A stretch of 64,000 nucleotides of DNA from JAVBLD01 sp031553705. Lineage in GTDB: Bacteria > Bacteroidota > Bacteroidia > Bacteroidales > Marinifilaceae. Under the pieces are notes generated by a model. It had not been told where the DNA came from and made no database searches. It saw only the letters and a program-made list of their open reading frames with translations. Below, in pieces: positions 7,599 to 16,049 of the stretch (position 1 is the stretch's first letter; each line of letters opens with the position of its first letter). The DNA is taken from positions 1-64,000 of the forward strand of contig JAVBLD010000001.1 of the NCBI GenBank assembly GCA_031553705.1, in the 5' to 3' direction. Made by a program: the position numbers and the translations under genes.

Positions 7599-8597
7599 AT
7601 GATTAAAGTTGCTATCAACGGGTTTGGGCGGATCGGACGCCTTGCCCTCCGTAAGATGCTGGAAAGCAAAACTCTGGAAGTTGTCGCGATCAATGATTTA
7701 AGCATGCCCTCAATGTTGGCGTATCTGCTTAAATATGACTCTATCCAGGGAGTTTGTAATGCAAAAATCGATTTCACCGAAAAAACCTTAATTGTAAACG
7801 GCAAAGAAATCGCCATTTATTCCGAACGTGTACCGGAAGAATTGCCGTGGAAAAAGCATCAGATCGACCTGGTACTGGAGTGCACCGGCATATTCGAATC
7901 TAAAGAAAAATCCTCCGCACACCTGGAAGCAGGTGCCCAAAAAGTCATTATCTCAGCACCCTCCGGCCATGATGTAAAAACAATCGTTTACAGTGTAAAT
8001 CATGGCATTCTGACCAAGGACGATCGCATCATCAGCTGCGCCTCGTGCACAACCAACTGCCTGGCTCCACTGGCAAAAGTCCTTGACAATTATTACGGCA
8101 TCATTACGGGCCAAATGACAACCATCCATGCATATACCAACTCACAACCCTTAATGGACACACCCGATCCAAAGGTAAACTACCGTAAATCAAGAGCCGC
8201 CGCCGACAATATTGTCCCTTACTCTACCGGAGCGGCAAAAGCCATCGGACTGGTCATCCCCGAACTACAAGGGAAACTCGACGGTTCATCCCAACGGGTA
8301 CCGGTTCATGCGGGCTCCGTTGTAGAGCTATTCACCATACTGGAAAAGAAAACAACCGTCAAAGAGATCAACCAAACGATGAAAGGCGAAGCAAACGAAT
8401 CATTCGGCTACACCGAAGAATCTATCGTCTCCAGCGATGTCATCGGAATGAGTTACGGTAGCCTTTTCGACGCTACCCAGACAAGGATCGCCGCAGCCGG
8501 TACCCACCAACTGGTCAAAACTGCCGCCTGGTACGACAACGAAATGTCATTCGTATCCCAAATGATCCGCACCGCCGAATACTACGGGGCGCTGTAA
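7599..8597 (+). CDS. gap: Glyceraldehyde-3-phosphate dehydrogenase (type I)
   Basis: A 332-residue glycolytic dehydrogenase that converts glyceraldehyde 3-phosphate, NAD and phosphate to 1,3-bisphosphoglycerate. It shows the NAD-binding start VAINGFGRIGRLALRKM, Asp33 at the end of strand beta-2 (INDLSM, which favours NAD over NADP), the active-site segment ASCTTNC with catalytic Cys150, and WYDNEMSFVSQMI near the C-terminus. The residue before ASC is Cys147 where most family members have Asn, giving three cysteines within eight residues. It stands alone, divergent from the SDR gene. The 287-base intergenic stretch before it shows no convincing two-element promoter. Confidence 0.96.
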   Translation: MIKVAINGFGRIGRLALRKMLESKTLEVVAINDLSMPSMLAYLLKYDSIQGVCNAKIDFTEKTLIVNGKEIAIYSERVPEELPWKKHQIDLVLECTGIFESKEKSSAHLEAGAQKVIISAPSGHDVKTIVYSVNHGILTKDDRIISCASCTTNCLAPLAKVLDNYYGIITGQMTTIHAYTNSQPLMDTPDPKVNYRKSRAAADNIVPYSTGAAKAIGLVIPELQGKLDGSSQRVPVHAGSVVELFTILEKKTTVKEINQTMKGEANESFGYTEESIVSSDVIGMSYGSLFDATQTRIAAAGTHQLVKTAAWYDNEMSFVSQMIRTAEYYGAL

Positions 8598-8621
8598 AAT
8601 CTCACAGCAACCGTTTTAACC

Positions 8622-8666
8622 GAATACCCTAATTTAACTTGAACAAAAAGTTAAATTAGGGTATTC
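8622..8666. repeat. Perfect 19-bp inverted repeat downstream of gap
   Basis: The arms 8622-8640 and 8648-8666 are exact reverse complements (19 bp) around a 7-base loop. The stem begins 24 bases after the gap stop codon. There is no T tract on either side, so it is not a canonical intrinsic terminator, though it could stabilise the gap mRNA 3' end or stop transcription with Rho. Confidence 0.75.
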
Positions 8667-8710
8667 ATGTTTGGGCAATCAAGCAAGAAAAGACTTCGAT
8701 GCTGGAAAGG

Positions 8711-8756
8711 AATAAAAAAGGACTGTCATAACTTTTTTCATTGTTAGAGACAGCCC
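8711..8756 (-). terminator. Intrinsic terminator of the PFOR gene
   Basis: On the minus strand GGGCTGTC (8756-8749) pairs with GACAGTCC (8727-8720), including one G-T pair, and is followed by TTTTTTATT (8719-8711). It lies 25 bases after the PFOR stop codon. Confidence 0.65.
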
Positions 8757-8780
8757 CTTATGATATCAGAAATTATACGG

Positions 8781-11700
8781 TTATTTCTTTTCGCCGTATA
8801 CCATATCGGCGCGGCGTTTATAACCTTCATATTTCCATTTTGCGTCGTTCTCGGTGATGGCAAACAGATGTTCAGCATCGGCCGGAGCGGCTTTCAACAG
8901 GGAGTTGAAGCGAACTTCACCCATCAGGAATTCGCGGAACTTGGAGTAATCCGGTTCTTTTGAATCGAGCTGGAACGGGTTCTTGCCTTCTACTTCCAAT
9001 TGCGGGTTGTAGCGATACAATTGCCAGTAACCACAGTCAACGGCCTTTTTCTCTTCCTGTTGCGATTTGCCCATGCTGGCCTTCAACCCGTGGTTGATAC
9101 AAGGAGCGTAAGCAATGATCAGGGACGGGCCGGGATAAGCCTCGGCTTCCTTGATCGCTTTCAGGTATTGAGCCTGATTAGCGCCCATCGCTACTTGTGC
9201 TACATATACATAACCGTAGGACATTGCCATTGCACCAAGGTCTTTTTTGCGTACACGCATACCTGAAGCGGCAAATTTAGCAACGGCACCTACCGGTGTC
9301 GATTTCGAAGCCTGCCCTCCGGTATTGGAGTATACCTCGGTATCCACAACCAATACGTTTACATTCTGACCGGTAGCCAGTACGTGGTCCAAACCGCCGT
9401 ATCCGATATCATACGCCCATCCGTCACCCCCGAATATCCACTGGGATTTCTTCGTGAAATAAGGTTTCAATACGATGATATCTTTTGCAACAGGAGCTTT
9501 CTCTTTTGCCAAAGCGACAGTCATTGCATCGCTGACAGCGATGGTCTTATCGCCATCCTCATAGGCATCCAACCAGGCTTTTACGGCAGTCTGTGTTTCC
9601 GCAGAGAAGGAAGAGAGATTTTCCTCCAGCAACCGTTTTGCTCTTTCGCGCAAGCGGTTGGCACCTTCGGCCATACCGAAGCCAAATTCGGCGTTATCCT
9701 CAAACAGGGAATTTGCCCAGGCCGGTCCGCGTCCGGTTTTGTAGTTTGTGCAATAAGGTGTAGAAGGTGCCGATCCGCCATAGATAGAAGAACAACCGGT
9801 CGCATTGGCCACCATCATCCGTTCGCCGAACAGTTGGGTGATTGCTTTGATATACGGTGTTTCTCCACATCCGGCACAAGCGCCTGAGAATTCAAACAGC
9901 GGCTGGATAAACTGTGAATTTTTTACATTGCTGGGTTCAACCACATGCTTGTATCCCACTTTTTGATCCATATAGCGAAACCTTTCGATTTCAGCTTCCT
10001 GGGTCTCAAGCGGCTTCATTTCCAAAGCCTTGGTTTTTGCAGGACATACTTCGGCACAGTTTCCGCAACCGGTACAATCCAACGGGGTTACCTGAATCCT
10101 GAATTTATAACCGGCCAACTCTTTGCCTGCCGTATCCTTCACTATGGTTCCCGCCGGAGCGGCAGCCACCTCTTCCTGGGTCAACAGGAACGGACGGATA
10201 GCAGCGTGAGGGCAAACATAAGCGCACTGATTACACTGAATACAATTGTCGGCTATCCATTCCGGTACATTCACGGCAATACCGCGTTTTTCAAATTTAG
10301 CGGTACCGGCAGGGAACGTTCCGTCTTCGTAGTTAGCGAAAGCGCTCACCGGAAGGTTGTCACCTTTCTGGGCATTCATTACATCCACCACTTTACGGAT
10401 AAATTCAGGACGGGATTCGTCATGAACAGGAGTTTCGTCGGACAGGTTCTTCCACTCGGCAGGAACCGTAACCTTGATCAGATTCTTGTCATCTCCACCT
10501 GCATCCACTGCAGCATAGTTCATTTTAAGCACAGCCTCTCCCTTAGTACCGTAACTCTTGTCGATAGCAGCTTTCATCTCTTTCACTGCCAGTTCGTAAG
10601 GAATCACATTGGTAATTTTGAAGAAAGCCGATTGCATAATCGTATTGGTACGGGTACCTAATCCCAGATCCTGTCCGATTTTGGTACCATTGATGATATA
10701 AAACTTGATATCATTCTGTGCAAGGTACTTTTTCATTGCCACCGGCAAGTGTTTTTTAGTCTCCTCTTCATCCCAGATTGAATTCAACAGGAATGAACCG
10801 CCTTTATGCAATCCTTTCAATACATCATACATGTGTATATAGGCAGGCACATGACAAGCCACAAAGTCAGGAGTCGTAATCAGATAGGTAGAGTGAATCG
10901 GTTTGCTTCCGAAACGCAGGTGAGATGCGGTAAACCCGCCTGATTTCTTCGAATCGTAAGCAAAATAAGCCTGGCAATATTTATCGGTAGATTCACTGAT
11001 AATTTTGATTGAGTTCTTGTTGGCACCTACCGTACCGTCAGATCCCAAACCATAGAATTTAGCTTCGTAAATATCCGAAGATGTTACCTTTACTTCCGGC
11101 TCAATCGGAAGTGAGTGGAAAGTAACATCATCCACAATTCCTACTGTGAAATTATTTTTAGGCTCGTTCATTGCCATGTTTTTGTATATGGCAATAATCT
11201 GGGACGGGGTAACATCTTTTGAACCCAATCCGTAACGGCCGCCTACGATCAACGGAGCATTCGCTTTTCCGTAGAATACATCCCGTACATCCAGGTACAA
11301 TGGATCACCGTTAGCTCCCGGCTCTTTGGTACGATCAAGCACCGTAATACGTTTTACCGTTTTCGGCATAGTTTCCATCAAATACTTAGCCGAGAACGGA
11401 CGGTACAGGTGTACTGCAATCATACCCAGTTTCTGGCCACGGGTATTCTGGTACTCTATTACCTCTCTGATCGTTTCGGTCACAGATCCCATCGCAATGA
11501 TGATCTGCTCGGCATCCGGAGCTCCGAAATAGTCGAAAGGACGATATTTTCTTCCGGTCAAAGCGCTGATCTGATCCATGTACGAGGATACGATATCCGG
11601 TACGGCATCATAATACTTATTGCTTGCCTCGCGTCCCTGGAAGTAGATATCCGGGTTCTGAGCAGTCCCTCTTGTAACGGGGGTGTCCGGATTAAGTGCC

Positions 11701-12323
11701 CGGTCTCTGAATGCCTGAAGGGCCTTCATATCTACCAGTTTGCGCACATCCTCCATATCCAATGCTTCGATCTTCTGCACTTCGTGAGAGGTACGGAATC
11801 CGTCGAAGAAATTCAGGAACGGTACTCTTGATTTAATTGCCGTCAAATGGGATACAGCCGAAAGATCCATCACTTCCTGTACGGAACCTGATGCCAGCAT
11901 CGCAAATCCGGTCTGGCGGGCAGCATATACGTCGGCATGGTCGCCGAAAATGCTCAATGCATGGGCAGCCAATGCACGGGCACTCACATGGAACACACAA
12001 GGCAACAGCTCTCCTGCAATCTTATACATATTCGGGATCATCAGCAATAGTCCTTGCGATGCCGTATAGGTAGTAGTCAAAGCACCGGCCTGAAGCGAAC
12101 CGTGCACAGCTCCCGCCGCACCTGCTTCAGACTGCATTTCAACCAGACGAACCGTCTCACCGAACATGTTCTTTTTTCCTTTTGCCGCCCATTCGTCAAC
12201 ATTCTCTGCCATTGGCGAAGACGGAGTGATCGGATAAATACACGATACTTCACTGAACATATAGGCTATATGCGCAGCAGCAGCGTTACCGTCACAAGTA
12301 ATAAACTTTTTTTCTTTTGCCAT
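8781..12323 (-). CDS. nifJ: Pyruvate:ferredoxin (flavodoxin) oxidoreductase, homodimeric
   Basis: A 1180-residue single-chain PFOR, the full usual length. It oxidises pyruvate with CoA to acetyl-CoA and CO2 and passes electrons to ferredoxin or flavodoxin in anaerobic metabolism. Domain order is: N-terminal pyrimidine-binding domain (YPITPSSPMAENVDEWAAKG), a transketolase-C-like domain, a linker, a two-cluster ferredoxin domain at about 690-760 (CIQCNQCAYVCP and CTGCGNCAEVCP), and the TPP-binding domain with GCGETPY at about 817 and GDGWAYDIGYGG at about 964. A further cluster ligand cysteine is expected in the C-terminal part (YAPCINHG). The protein is oxygen sensitive, which fits the many peroxide and oxygen defence genes nearby. 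It follows an AAA ATPase gene by 84 bases. Confidence 0.97.
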   Translation of the reverse strand: MAKEKKFITCDGNAAAAHIAYMFSEVSCIYPITPSSPMAENVDEWAAKGKKNMFGETVRLVEMQSEAGAAGAVHGSLQAGALTTTYTASQGLLLMIPNMYKIAGELLPCVFHVSARALAAHALSIFGDHADVYAARQTGFAMLASGSVQEVMDLSAVSHLTAIKSRVPFLNFFDGFRTSHEVQKIEALDMEDVRKLVDMKALQAFRDRALNPDTPVTRGTAQNPDIYFQGREASNKYYDAVPDIVSSYMDQISALTGRKYRPFDYFGAPDAEQIIIAMGSVTETIREVIEYQNTRGQKLGMIAVHLYRPFSAKYLMETMPKTVKRITVLDRTKEPGANGDPLYLDVRDVFYGKANAPLIVGGRYGLGSKDVTPSQIIAIYKNMAMNEPKNNFTVGIVDDVTFHSLPIEPEVKVTSSDIYEAKFYGLGSDGTVGANKNSIKIISESTDKYCQAYFAYDSKKSGGFTASHLRFGSKPIHSTYLITTPDFVACHVPAYIHMYDVLKGLHKGGSFLLNSIWDEEETKKHLPVAMKKYLAQNDIKFYIINGTKIGQDLGLGTRTNTIMQSAFFKITNVIPYELAVKEMKAAIDKSYGTKGEAVLKMNYAAVDAGGDDKNLIKVTVPAEWKNLSDETPVHDESRPEFIRKVVDVMNAQKGDNLPVSAFANYEDGTFPAGTAKFEKRGIAVNVPEWIADNCIQCNQCAYVCPHAAIRPFLLTQEEVAAAPAGTIVKDTAGKELAGYKFRIQVTPLDCTGCGNCAEVCPAKTKALEMKPLETQEAEIERFRYMDQKVGYKHVVEPSNVKNSQFIQPLFEFSGACAGCGETPYIKAITQLFGERMMVANATGCSSIYGGSAPSTPYCTNYKTGRGPAWANSLFEDNAEFGFGMAEGANRLRERAKRLLEENLSSFSAETQTAVKAWLDAYEDGDKTIAVSDAMTVALAKEKAPVAKDIIVLKPYFTKKSQWIFGGDGWAYDIGYGGLDHVLATGQNVNVLVVDTEVYSNTGGQASKSTPVGAVAKFAASGMRVRKKDLGAMAMSYGYVYVAQVAMGANQAQYLKAIKEAEAYPGPSLIIAYAPCINHGLKASMGKSQQEEKKAVDCGYWQLYRYNPQLEVEGKNPFQLDSKEPDYSKFREFLMGEVRFNSLLKAAPADAEHLFAITENDAKWKYEGYKRRADMVYGEKK

Positions 12324-12407
12324 TTTTTTAAAATTAAATCCGTTAACTTATCTATCCTCCTATATTTATCTAATTTTAGATTTCCAATTTTTAGGCTATC
12401 CCTTTTC

Positions 12408-13586
12408 TCAATACACAAATCCAGCCAGCCACAAGGGAATGATGTTCTTTTTTCCGCGTTCGATCATATCCTCCATCACAATCGTAGAGGGATTAACTTT
12501 TTCTCCTCCTCCCTCTTGGCATATATCCACCCCATAGGTGCCGTTTACCAGGAAATCGGCATGATCGGTATAATTGATCCGGGCGACCGGACACAACTGG
12601 CTCAGGAAAAATGATTTCCGGACAGTCGCAGTATCTACCTCATCCAGACAGACTGCATAAAGCAGATTGGGGTTATGAACATATAATTTCTTAGGTTTCC
12701 TTCCGCAATTATCCCCATTATCCGTATCATAAAGAAGCGTTAGTAAACGGGCATCCTTCATGTAATTCAAATAGTTCAATACGGTGGCACGGGACACTCC
12801 GATCTCATTGCTCATCTTGCTGATATTGACGTTACAATTATTCTCCGTTGCCGTAATATAGAGCAACTGCTTTAATTTTATCAGGTATTTTAAATCGATC
12901 TGACTGCTGTAGGGAATATCAAACTCCAATGTTAGGTTGATATTTTTCAACAGATAATCGGTGTGCGATTTTTCCTCCAAATATATTGGATAATATCCAT
13001 ATTCCAAATAGTTTCCAAAATGAGCCAGCGGACGGGTTACCTGCAGGATATTTTCCACAATCCGCTCATGGCCGTTCACGATCTCATCGAAAGAGTAAAC
13101 CGGAAAAGTGTGGCCGGTTTCCAGTTCAAGAAACTCCCTGAATGACAATCCGCTGAGATTATACATATCCACAACACCCTTCAGGTTTGTATTCGATCTG
13201 ATCCGTAAAATAGAAGAAGAAGTAAAGATTATCTGTAAATCGGTAAATGCATCATAGCACGCCCTTAATTCGCGATCCCATTCCGGGTATTTATGTATCT
13301 GATCCAGAAACAACACTTTACCCCCTAATTTATAGAAACGTTCTACAAAATGGAACAGTCCCTCCCTGGCGATAAAAAGATTATTGACATTTACATACAG
13401 ACAACAAGGATCCTCCGAATGGTACGCCCTGGCATAATCCAGTAAAAAACTGGTTTTCCCCACCCCACGGCTACCTTTTACAGCAATCAACCGGTTTGTC
13501 CGGTCGATCTGGTTTAAAAGTCCGCGATGTATAACAGACACGCGCTCTTTTACAAGGGTATTATAAGTGGTTTGTAGGCTATTCAT
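12408..13586 (-). CDS. AAA-family ATP-binding protein (AAA_14/DUF4143-like)
   Basis: A 392-residue P-loop ATPase. The Walker A motif is GSRGVGKT (residues 38-45), and a Walker B-like VLFLDQIHKYPEW follows at about 103-115. Then comes a sensor-like FTSSSIL, and a winged-helix-like region (ISKMSNEIGVSRATVLNYLNYM) at about 280-300 that normally joins the ATPase to the DUF4143 nuclease-like domain. The overall layout fits the large, poorly characterised family of bacterial ATPases with AAA_14 and DUF4143 domains. Many copies occur per Bacteroidales genome, sometimes linked to toxin-antitoxin or mobile regions. The Walker B acidic residue after Asp is replaced by Gln (LDQIH). No partner gene is evident. 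Confidence 0.8.
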   Translation of the reverse strand: MNSLQTTYNTLVKERVSVIHRGLLNQIDRTNRLIAVKGSRGVGKTSFLLDYARAYHSEDPCCLYVNVNNLFIAREGLFHFVERFYKLGGKVLFLDQIHKYPEWDRELRACYDAFTDLQIIFTSSSILRIRSNTNLKGVVDMYNLSGLSFREFLELETGHTFPVYSFDEIVNGHERIVENILQVTRPLAHFGNYLEYGYYPIYLEEKSHTDYLLKNINLTLEFDIPYSSQIDLKYLIKLKQLLYITATENNCNVNISKMSNEIGVSRATVLNYLNYMKDARLLTLLYDTDNGDNCGRKPKKLYVHNPNLLYAVCLDEVDTATVRKSFFLSQLCPVARINYTDHADFLVNGTYGVDICQEGGGEKVNPSTIVMEDMIERGKKNIIPLWLAGFVY

Positions 13587-13769
13587 TCTGCAATTTTGTT
13601 GTACAAAAATACGAAAAAAAGGATCATTTTGCCATCTGAAGATTACAAAATAAGATTTAGAATGCTATTTAGAAATATTATAAATATCCTATTAAATTTT
13701 AAATCACTGATATTGAGCAAAACACAATCAATTCATAGATAAACACTATGTATTAATAAAAAATATCAA

Positions 13770-13800
13770 TTTGTTTTATGCCAAAACAGTCGTAATATTG
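13770..13800 (+). promoter_or_regulatory. Promoter of tpx
   Basis: TTTG (13770-13773), 19 bases, then TAATATTG (13793-13800): a near-perfect Bacteroidetes promoter with one mismatch in the -7 element. It predicts a leader of about 85 bases before the tpx start. The rest of the 304-base divergent intergenic region (13587-13890) is AT-rich. A possible -7 element for the ATPase gene, on the minus strand, lies at 13604-13611. Confidence 0.6.
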
Positions 13801-13890
13801 AAGTATAAAAACAAAAGTAAGTAACCTGCCGTATGACTAGAATCAGGAATTAAAAAATAGTTATTCAACTCTTAAATTTAGAATATAATT

Positions 13891-14391
13891 ATGGCAACAG
13901 TTAATTTAAAAGGAAATAGTGTACAACTGAAAGGCACATTCCCCGCAGTCGGAAGTGAAGCTCCGGATTTTTCACTGGCAAAAAGCGATCTGAGTGAGTT
14001 ATCTTTAGGTGAGCTGAAAGGGCAGCGGGTTGTTTTGAATATCTTCCCCAGCCTTGATACGCAAGTATGTGCGATGGCTGTCCGGAAATTCAATACGATG
14101 GCCGCTCAAATGAAAAATATCGTAGTCCTTGCAATATCCAAAGACCTCCCTTTCGCAATGGGACGTTTTTGCACAACGGAAGGAATCAATAATGTCACTC
14201 CGTTATCGACGTTCCGCAACCACACGTTCGGCGAAAAGTACGGAGTAGAGATTGCGGATAGTCCGATGGCCGGTCTGCTGGCACGCGCCGTAATCATTGT
14301 TGATGATAAAGGTAAAATCATCTATAGAGAACTGGTGGATGACATTGTCCACGAACCAAATTACGATGCGGCATTAGCAGCACTTAGATAA
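13891..14391 (+). CDS. tpx: Thiol peroxidase (atypical 2-Cys peroxiredoxin)
   Basis: A 166-residue Tpx-class peroxiredoxin that uses thioredoxin to reduce peroxides. The peroxidatic cysteine is Cys60 in FPSLDTQVCAMAVRKF and the resolving cysteine is Cys94 in GRFCTTEGI, the standard Tpx spacing. The catalytic Thr three residues before Cys60 and the Arg of VRKF are present. The residue after Thr is Gln where many Tpx proteins have Pro or Ser. Length is typical (about 167). It is monocistronic with its own promoter and a long imperfect hairpin downstream, convergent with the sulfatase pair. Confidence 0.95.
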   Translation: MATVNLKGNSVQLKGTFPAVGSEAPDFSLAKSDLSELSLGELKGQRVVLNIFPSLDTQVCAMAVRKFNTMAAQMKNIVVLAISKDLPFAMGRFCTTEGINNVTPLSTFRNHTFGEKYGVEIADSPMAGLLARAVIIVDDKGKIIYRELVDDIVHEPNYDAALAALR

Positions 14392-14401
14392 GAAGAAGGG
14401 G

Positions 14402-14497
14402 ATAAGATAAAAGAGGGCAAGAAGCAGGAAAAGGAAAAAATCTAAACCCTTCCTACCCCCCAACCTTGCCCTCTGTACCCTATTCCTTTTATCTTAT
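14402..14497. terminator. Long purine/pyrimidine hairpin between tpx and sulfatase genes
   Basis: The adjoining blocks ATAAGATAAAA (14402-14412) and GAGGGCAAG (14413-14421) pair with CTTGCCCTC (14465-14473) and TTTTATCTTAT (14487-14497). The result is a long interrupted stem. The left side is almost all purines and the right side almost all pyrimidines. It covers the whole gap between the convergent tpx and sulfatase genes and overlaps the sulfatase stop, so it may act as a two-way terminator. Confidence 0.5.
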
Positions 14498-16003
14498 TTC
14501 CTGTGTCTTTTTCAATGCTTTTTCCATTTTTTCAATTTGTTTCGGATATTTTTCCGCCACATTTATCTGTTGTCCGATATCTTTTCTGACATTAAACAGT
14601 TGCGGTTCCTTCGTTTGTCCGGATTCAGTTTCGGCTACACAATAGCCCGGCCTTATCATCGGCGGTATATAGATCCAATCCCCTTCCCTGCATGCCACAT
14701 TTCCTCCTGTACCTTCCAATACAAGGAACTCACGCCCTTTTTTCGATTTACCCAATAGCGCCGGAAGCAGATTCCTGCTATCTTGTGCTCCACTTTCGAT
14801 CCCCAGCATCGAAGCAAACGAAGCAAACAGATCCATCTGGCAGATCAGAGCTCCGGACTGTCCGGGCTTTACTCTTGCCGGCCAACGTAACATAAACGGC
14901 ACATGGGTTCCCCCATCATACGAGCTGTATTTTCCACCTCGCAGTGGTCCAGCCGGTTTATGATCGCCCAGTTTCTGGATAGCCTGATCTTTATAACCAT
15001 CATCCAATACCGGACCATTATCGCTTGAAAAAATAACAATCGTATTATCGGCCAATCCCTGTTCATCCAGTATTTTTAAAAACTCACCGACGTACCAGTC
15101 AGCCTCCAGGATAACATCACCGCGAGGCCCCATCGTGGATTTTCCGGCAAATCGGGCATTCGGGACGCGCGGCACATGGGGTTCGTGTAAAGCATAATAA
15201 AGAAAAAACGGTTTGTCTTTATGTTCTTTTACAAACGTCGCAGCTTTTTCCAGAAAAATATCCGCCATATCTTCGTCAACCCAAAGCGCCGACTTTCCGC
15301 CGCGCATATATCCGATCCGGGAAATTCCGTTGGTAATCGATTGATCATGGCCATGGCTCGGATGTATCTTCAGCAGTTCGGGATTCTCTTTTCCGGTAGG
15401 CTCTCCGGGAAAATTCCTTTGATAGCTCACCTCTATCGGGTCGTTCGAATCCAGGTTGGCCACCCGTCCGTTTTCGACAAACACAGTAGGCACACGGTCA
15501 TTCGTCGCAGCAGTAATAAAAGAGTAGTCAAATCCCACTTCACGGGCTCCCGGATCGATCGCCTGATTCCAGTTAACATTCCCGCGACCGAGCCCCAAAT
15601 GCCATTTCCCGACAACACCGGTCACATAACCGGCCTGTTGTAGCATCTGAGGTAATGTAGGCATTCCTTCCTGAATAATCAACGGTGCATTTCCTTGCAA
15701 CACCTGCGCGTTATTCCGCCAAGGATACCTGCCGGTGAGCAAAGAAAAACGACTCGGTGTACTGGTTGCCGAAGTAGCATATCCGTTACCGAAACGCACC
15801 CCTTCATTAGCAATCCTGTCAATACCGGGCGTCCTGATTACCTTGGCTCCATAGGCACTGATATCTCCGAAACCCAAATCGTCCGCCAGAATCACAATAA
15901 TATTCGGAAGCTTGTTTTTGTCTTTATCTGTCTTCTCCGCACCATCTGCCACAAAACAACAACCGGCAAGCGGTAAAAAAGACAATATCTCCTTTGTCAC
16001 CAT
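14489..16003 (-). CDS. S-type sulfatase, probable lipoprotein
   Basis: A 504-residue member of the alkaline-phosphatase-fold sulfatases (family S1), which remove sulfate esters from glycans or aryl compounds. The signature is S-T-P-S-R at 81-85, so the formylglycine is made from Ser81 (S-type) and needs the radical enzyme anSME. Metal ligands include Asp41-Asp42 (ILADDLG) and SSDNGP. The start at 16003 is chosen over an upstream ATG (16120) because it begins a signal sequence with lipobox LAGC right away and avoids overlap with the previous gene. It follows the second sulfatase gene by 46 bases. No anSME gene and no SusC/SusD pair lies in the window. The substrate is unknown. Confidence 0.9.
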   Translation of the reverse strand: MVTKEILSFLPLAGCCFVADGAEKTDKDKNKLPNIIVILADDLGFGDISAYGAKVIRTPGIDRIANEGVRFGNGYATSATSTPSRFSLLTGRYPWRNNAQVLQGNAPLIIQEGMPTLPQMLQQAGYVTGVVGKWHLGLGRGNVNWNQAIDPGAREVGFDYSFITAATNDRVPTVFVENGRVANLDSNDPIEVSYQRNFPGEPTGKENPELLKIHPSHGHDQSITNGISRIGYMRGGKSALWVDEDMADIFLEKAATFVKEHKDKPFFLYYALHEPHVPRVPNARFAGKSTMGPRGDVILEADWYVGEFLKILDEQGLADNTIVIFSSDNGPVLDDGYKDQAIQKLGDHKPAGPLRGGKYSSYDGGTHVPFMLRWPARVKPGQSGALICQMDLFASFASMLGIESGAQDSRNLLPALLGKSKKGREFLVLEGTGGNVACREGDWIYIPPMIRPGYCVAETESGQTKEPQLFNVRKDIGQQINVAEKYPKQIEKMEKALKKTQEIR

Positions 16004-16049
16004 AGTTACGATTTTTAAATAAATAAGCACTAAACGGCAGAAATAATTT

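Noticed and set aside
7316..7606. 96-residue plus-strand frame before gap
   Set aside because: Lys-rich, low-complexity, no family likeness, and its end overlaps the gap start; it looks like chance in an AT-rich intergenic region.
9945..10661. 238-residue plus-strand frame opposite the PFOR gene
   Set aside because: Antisense shadow of a long conserved gene with strong codon bias; no recognisable domain.
13587..13890. Intergenic region checked for tRNA or riboswitch
   Set aside because: No cloverleaf or conserved riboswitch pattern seen; only promoter elements are supported.
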